Shown piece after piece: positions 5,957 to 8,361 of a stretch of 8,361 nucleotides of DNA. The stretch's first letter is position 1; every line of letters begins with the position of its first letter. A program made the position numbers and the translations under genes. The stretch spans positions 1-8,361 of the forward strand of contig CAJONL010000121.1 in the NCBI GenBank assembly GCA_905235875.1. The letters are read 5' to 3'. The notes under the pieces were generated by a model. The model ran no database searches, was not told where the DNA came from, and was given only the letters and a program-made list of their open reading frames with translations. The stretch is from an uncultured Bacilli bacterium. GTDB taxonomy: Bacteria; Bacillota_I; Bacilli_A; RF39; UBA660.

Positions 5957-6616
5957 AATTATTATATACATAATTGTATCAAAATGATTATTAATTTCTG
6001 TTATTCCATATTCAACTGTATCAAAGCCACCTTTTTTCACTTCATTTAATAAAGTGTTAAAACTAACTACTCTACAACTAGTTGCAGCTACTTTTATTTC
6101 TATATTTGATTCTTGATGAACTCTTATAATATTTTCAAAAGCCTTTGATGTACCACTTGAATATTCTTCAATACCATCCCCCATTGTTAATATTAAAGCA
6201 AAACCATTATCGCTTAAATGATTATATATATATTTGTAATAATTATTTCTATCTTCATCTAAAACTAACATATGTAGGCATGCAATTGAATAAATAAAAC
6301 CAAATTTATCATCCAATGAATTATCCTTCAAGATATCTAAAACTTTGTAATTGTCTTTATGTTTTATATCATTAATCATACAGTAATTTATCGCTTCTTG
6401 TGAAACATCAACCGCAATTACATTATAGTTTTTATTCAAAAGATATCTAGCATCTCTTCCTTCACCGCAACCTATTTCAAGCATTTTTTTATTTTCCAAA
6501 CTATATTTATTAATTATATCTTCAACTATTTTAGTATTATAACTTGGAGACCAAGATAAACCTTTACTATGAACCTGCTTATATCTTATATCATAAGCTT
6601 CATAATACTTTGACAT
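5945..6616 (-). CDS. Class I SAM-dependent methyltransferase
   Basis: The 223-residue protein has the Rossmann-type methyltransferase core. Motif I is LEIGCGEGRDARYL (46-59, the glycine-rich SAM loop), the acidic end of strand 2 is AVDVS (D70, binds the SAM ribose), and LDI (D94) and FIYSIACLHML (107-117) follow, the latter being the post-motif region with an aromatic/histidine pair. This is the Methyltransf_11/25 group, whose members methylate small molecules, lipids, or rarely proteins; the substrate cannot be read from sequence. There is no signal peptide or membrane segment, so it is cytoplasmic. The ATG at 6616 has AGGTGAT 3 nt upstream. It is transcribed alone, convergent with the tRNA gene and divergent from the cwlJ-like gene. 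Nothing in it suggests a link with the surface operon. Confidence 0.85.
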   Translation of the reverse strand: MSKYYEAYDIRYKQVHSKGLSWSPSYNTKIVEDIINKYSLENKKMLEIGCGEGRDARYLLNKNYNVIAVDVSQEAINYCMINDIKHKDNYKVLDILKDNSLDDKFGFIYSIACLHMLVLDEDRNNYYKYIYNHLSDNGFALILTMGDGIEEYSSGTSKAFENIIRVHQESNIEIKVAATSCRVVSFNTLLNEVKKGGFDTVEYGITEINNHFDTIMYIIIKKH

Positions 6617-6619
6617 AAA

Positions 6620-6641
6620 ATCACCTAATTATATTATACCA
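6620..6641 (-). promoter_or_regulatory. Extended -10 promoter and ribosome-binding site of the methyltransferase
   Basis: On the minus strand TGG-TATAAT (6641-6633) is a consensus -10 with the TG extension, about 16 nt before the ATG, so the leader would be about 10 nt. The site AGGTGAT (6626-6620) is the Shine-Dalgarno. The matching -35 position (6661-6656) is a poor hexamer and coincides with an inverted repeat. Confidence 0.65.
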
Positions 6642-6654
6642 AGATTCTTCCATA

Positions 6655-6672
6655 AGTTGTGCTATAACAACT
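6655..6672. promoter_or_regulatory. Inverted repeat AGTTGT-n6-ACAACT over the methyltransferase -35 region
   Basis: Two perfect 6-bp arms, AGTTGT (6655-6660) and ACAACT (6667-6672), are separated by GCTATA; weaker symmetry continues outward (ATA / TAT). It covers the expected -35 of the methyltransferase promoter. Size, spacing and position suit an operator for a dimeric repressor, but no regulator gene is present and chance symmetry is possible. Confidence 0.35.
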
Positions 6673-6713
6673 ATGTAATTAAAAATAACCTCATTTTGTA
6701 TTAAATAATAATG

Positions 6714-6745
6714 AAAAACACCTTATCGATTTAGGTATTTTTTTT
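6714..6745. terminator. Weak hairpin with T run and no gene feeding it
   Basis: ACCT (6720-6723) and AGGT (6733-6736) form a short GC-containing stem around ATCGA, extended by A5 (6714-6718) and T5 across one C-A mismatch, and followed by eight T (6738-6745). It resembles a terminator on the plus strand. The gene to the left is on the opposite strand, so nothing known ends here. It may insulate the cwlJ promoter, end an unseen small RNA, or be a relic. Confidence 0.35.
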
Positions 6746-6750
6746 ATTTA

Positions 6751-6773
6751 TTGGTATAAACTTAAATAGGTGG
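6751..6773 (+). promoter_or_regulatory. Candidate extended -10 and Shine-Dalgarno of the cwlJ-like gene
   Basis: TTGGTATAAA (6751-6760) is a TG-extended -10, nine of its bases being identical to the divergent methyltransferase -10 (TTGGTATAAT). No clear -35 lies 17 bp upstream. AGGTGG (6768-6773) is the Shine-Dalgarno, 4 nt before the ATG. A sporulation sigma (SigE) drives cwlJ in Bacillus subtilis, but I do not see a convincing SigE site. Confidence 0.45.
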
Positions 6774-6777
6774 TTAT

Positions 6778-7203
6778 ATGGCAATTGTTAAGCATAATGA
6801 TAAAGAAAAAGATCTTCTAGCAAGACTTATGCGTTCAGAAGCATTAGGTGATGGAGATCTTGGAATGTTAATGGTAGGAAATGTAATAGTTAATAGAACA
6901 TTAGCAAATTGTCTTACTTTTAGTAACGTCAGAACAATTACTGATGTAATTTATCAGAAAAATCAATTTTATGGTGTTAAATCTTCATTATTTTCTGGAA
7001 AAGCAACGACTAAAGAATTAAAGCTAGCAGAAAGAGTTTTAAAAGGTGAGTACTATCATCCAGCAACAAATGCACTATGGTTTAGAAATCCAGGGACTAC
7101 TAATCCATGCCCAGGAATTTGGTATGATCAAACTAATTCAGGCAGATACAAAAGTCATTGTTTCTATATTCCTTATCAAGGAGTATGTAGAGAAATTCAC
7201 TAA
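6778..7203 (+). CDS. cwlJ: CwlJ-type spore cortex-lytic hydrolase (SleB/Hydrolase_2 family)
   Basis: At 141 residues it is as long as Bacillus subtilis CwlJ (142) and, like it, has no signal peptide, beginning directly in the catalytic domain. Family features in order: LLARLMRSEALGDGDLGM (13-30) with the conserved glutamate E21, VGNVIVNR (33-40), ANC and RTITDVIYQ (43-60), NQFYG (62-66), ALWF (99-102) and RYKSHCFY (123-130), all at CwlJ-like places. CwlJ sits in the spore coat and cuts modified cortex peptidoglycan at germination, usually with GerQ, which is not encoded here. The gene ends with tandem TAA codons and its own terminator. It is divergent from the methyltransferase and convergent with the amidase. 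SleB would be longer, with a signal peptide and binding domain, so CwlJ is the better name. A non-spore role for a relic copy remains possible. Confidence 0.85.
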   Translation: MAIVKHNDKEKDLLARLMRSEALGDGDLGMLMVGNVIVNRTLANCLTFSNVRTITDVIYQKNQFYGVKSSLFSGKATTKELKLAERVLKGEYYHPATNALWFRNPGTTNPCPGIWYDQTNSGRYKSHCFYIPYQGVCREIH

Positions 7204-7205
7204 TA

Positions 7206-7239
7206 AAAAAAGATATTATAGAAATATAGTATTTTTTTT
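7206..7239 (+). terminator. Terminator of the cwlJ-like gene
   Basis: GATATTATA (7212-7220), loop GAAA and TATAGTATT (7225-7233) form a 9-bp stem with two G-U pairs, extended by the flanking A and T runs, and followed by a T run to 7239. It starts just after the tandem stop codons. Confidence 0.8.
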
Positions 7240-7255
7240 ATTTATTAATTTAATT

Positions 7256-7283
7256 AAAAAATAGAAAAGCATAACTTCTCTAT
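7256..7283 (-). terminator. Terminator of the LysM amidase gene
   Basis: On the minus strand ATAGAGAAG (7283-7275), loop TTATG and CTTTTCTAT (7269-7261) form a 9-bp stem with one G-U pair, followed by a U run at 7260-7256. The stem begins at the base right after the gene's TAG. Confidence 0.82.
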
Positions 7284-8309
7284 CTAAGGTATCAAAAGTA
7301 CTTGGCCAATTTTTAAAAGTGTATTATCTAAATTATTTAAATTAATCAAATCATCTAAATTTACATTATATTTTTGTGCTATACTCCATAAACTATCTCC
7401 TCTTTTTACAATATATTTTTCATAATTAGAACTTGGTAAAATTAGTTTTTGATTAATAGATAACATATTATTATTTAAACTATTAATATTTTTTAATTCA
7501 TCAACACTAATATTATACTTTTTAGCAATACTCCATAGAGTATCACCAGGTTTAACTACATAAAAATCACTTGAATTATCTTTATTTTCAACTGGTATAA
7601 TTAGTTTTTGACCAACTTTTAAAAGTGTTGTACCTAAATTATTTTCTTTAACAATATCATCAATATCTATATTATATTTTTTTGCTATACTCCATAAACT
7701 ATCTCCACTTTTAACTACATAAATATTAGTTTCATTTTCTCCACTACTAGGTACAAAGCCTATATAATCAAGTACCGCTTCTACTACTGCATCACCATAT
7801 TTTTCAATATCATTTTTGAGTTGTGATACGTCATCTTTTTTACTATCTATAAAACCATATTCTACAAGGACAGGCTCAAGTTTCCCTGTTTCTCTATGAA
7901 TAAAATAATAATCTTTGGTAGTATCACTAGGAAGTCTCCTTTGATAAAAACTTCTAATATTTTGCCCTTGTTTTGCAATATTATTTAGTATACTTTTAGA
8001 AAGTGTTTCATTATTACGAAGTGCATAAATTACTTCAGCACCATCGCCACCTCCTGCATTTATGTGATTAGATATTAATATTACATCATCCCTATTACCA
8101 AAACTATTTAATATTCTTTTTACCCTTTCAGTTTTAGATAAAGTTTCATCACTATCTCTGGTAAGTTTTACAGGTATACCAAGATCTTTAAACCTATCAT
8201 ACATATACTTAGATACTCTTAAAGTAAAATCTTTTTCTCTTAAGTTCCCATTTACTGCTCCAGGATCGGCTCCACCATGTCCAGGATCAATAACAATTTT
8301 ATAATTCAT
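7284..8309 (-). CDS. N-acetylmuramoyl-L-alanine amidase (Amidase_3) with three C-terminal LysM domains, no signal peptide
   Basis: The 341-residue enzyme cuts the bond between N-acetylmuramic acid and L-alanine in peptidoglycan. The zinc-amidase domain spans 1-185: DPGHGG with H11, REKD with E25, SNHINAGGGDGAEV with H82, and the catalytic glutamate E150 in LVEYGFID. Three LysM domains, which bind glycan chains, follow at about 196-239, 249-292 and 298-341. Each has a Y(I/V)VKxGD(S/T)LWSIAxKYN start, and low-complexity linkers join them. The protein begins at MNYKIVIDPGHGG with no leader, as Bacillus CwlC does (MVKIFIDPGHGG), an enzyme of mother-cell lysis. Phage endolysins also lack leaders, but no phage gene is near. 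The ATG at 8309 has AGGTGAT 5 nt upstream. It forms a single-gene unit with its own promoter and terminator. Confidence 0.9.
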   Translation of the reverse strand: MNYKIVIDPGHGGADPGAVNGNLREKDFTLRVSKYMYDRFKDLGIPVKLTRDSDETLSKTERVKRILNSFGNRDDVILISNHINAGGGDGAEVIYALRNNETLSKSILNNIAKQGQNIRSFYQRRLPSDTTKDYYFIHRETGKLEPVLVEYGFIDSKKDDVSQLKNDIEKYGDAVVEAVLDYIGFVPSSGENETNIYVVKSGDSLWSIAKKYNIDIDDIVKENNLGTTLLKVGQKLIIPVENKDNSSDFYVVKPGDTLWSIAKKYNISVDELKNINSLNNNMLSINQKLILPSSNYEKYIVKRGDSLWSIAQKYNVNLDDLINLNNLDNTLLKIGQVLLIP

Positions 8310-8314
8310 AAATT

Positions 8315-8357
8315 ATCACCTAAAATATATTATGAAAAATATAGTTTTTTGTCACAA
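8315..8357 (-). promoter_or_regulatory. Promoter and Shine-Dalgarno of the LysM amidase
   Basis: TTGTGA (8357-8352) and CATAAT (8334-8329) on the minus strand are 17 bp apart, a fair sigma-A match (4/6 and 5/6). AGGTGAT (8321-8315) is the Shine-Dalgarno. The leader would be only about 13 nt. A sigma-A-like promoter would argue against strict sporulation control. Confidence 0.55.
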
Positions 8358-8361
8358 ATAA

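Noticed and set aside
7046..7264. A 72-residue open frame on the plus strand
   Set aside because: It overlaps the end of the cwlJ-like gene in another frame, runs through its terminator and has no family features.
7284..8309. Phage endolysin
   Set aside because: The missing signal peptide would fit, but there is no holin or other phage gene nearby, and the gene has its own promoter and terminator. A CwlC-like cellular amidase is the simpler reading.
567..8309. Use of UGA as tryptophan, as in Mycoplasma-type codes
   Set aside because: No gene ends in TGA, which is suggestive, but all reading frames are full length under the standard code and the tRNA-Trp anticodon is CCA, which reads UGG only. 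Stop choice (six TAA, two TAG) is explained by A+T richness.

Overview
The window is very A+T-rich, with lysine codons mostly AAA and frequent AT-only stretches. Its Shine-Dalgarno sites (AGGTGAT, AGGTGG, AAAGGAGG), Gram-positive wall enzymes and SipW-type/TasA-like surface proteins point to a low-GC member of the Bacillota (Firmicutes), probably an uncultured Bacilli- or Clostridia-like lineage. A CwlJ-type spore-cortex hydrolase suggests a spore-former or a descendant of one. The genetic code looks standard: every tryptophan codon I checked is TGG, the tRNA-Trp has anticodon CCA, and none of the eight genes ends in TGA.

Layout. (1) Positions 1-556 hold two pieces of one UvrD/helicase IV-type gene in opposite orientations: the piece with the GDDFQSIYRF motif reads on the minus strand (1 to about 91) and the C-terminal piece with motifs V and VI reads on the plus strand (about 83-556). 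The junction lies in a small palindrome. This is either a real inversion or a chimeric assembly. (2) Positions 567-5691 hold a minus-strand four-gene cluster, read right to left: a TasA-like protein, a 1086-residue sortase-anchored adhesin, a second TasA-like protein, and a third TasA-like protein behind the strongest ribosome-binding site in the window. The genes overlap or lie 1-14 nt apart and end at a hairpin terminator. (3) Positions 5802-5956 hold a tRNA-Trp gene with promoter and terminator. (4) Positions 5945-6616 hold a minus-strand class I methyltransferase. (5) Positions 6778-7203 hold a plus-strand cwlJ-like gene. (6) Positions 7284-8309 hold a minus-strand zinc amidase with three LysM domains and no signal peptide.

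How it fits together. The cluster looks like a self-contained set of parts for a surface fibre. Three small secreted beta-domain proteins with SipW-type signal peptides are the candidate fibre subunits. The large protein starts with the same kind of domain and continues as alternating MucBP and DUF11-like repeats to an NPYTG wall-sorting signal, so it could link the fibre to peptidoglycan and also act as an adhesin. Neither the dedicated signal peptidase (SipW) nor a sortase is in the window. The two wall hydrolases to the right both lack export signals, as their Bacillus sporulation/germination counterparts do (CwlJ, CwlC). The helicase junction and the fibre operon are the two points most worth following up.
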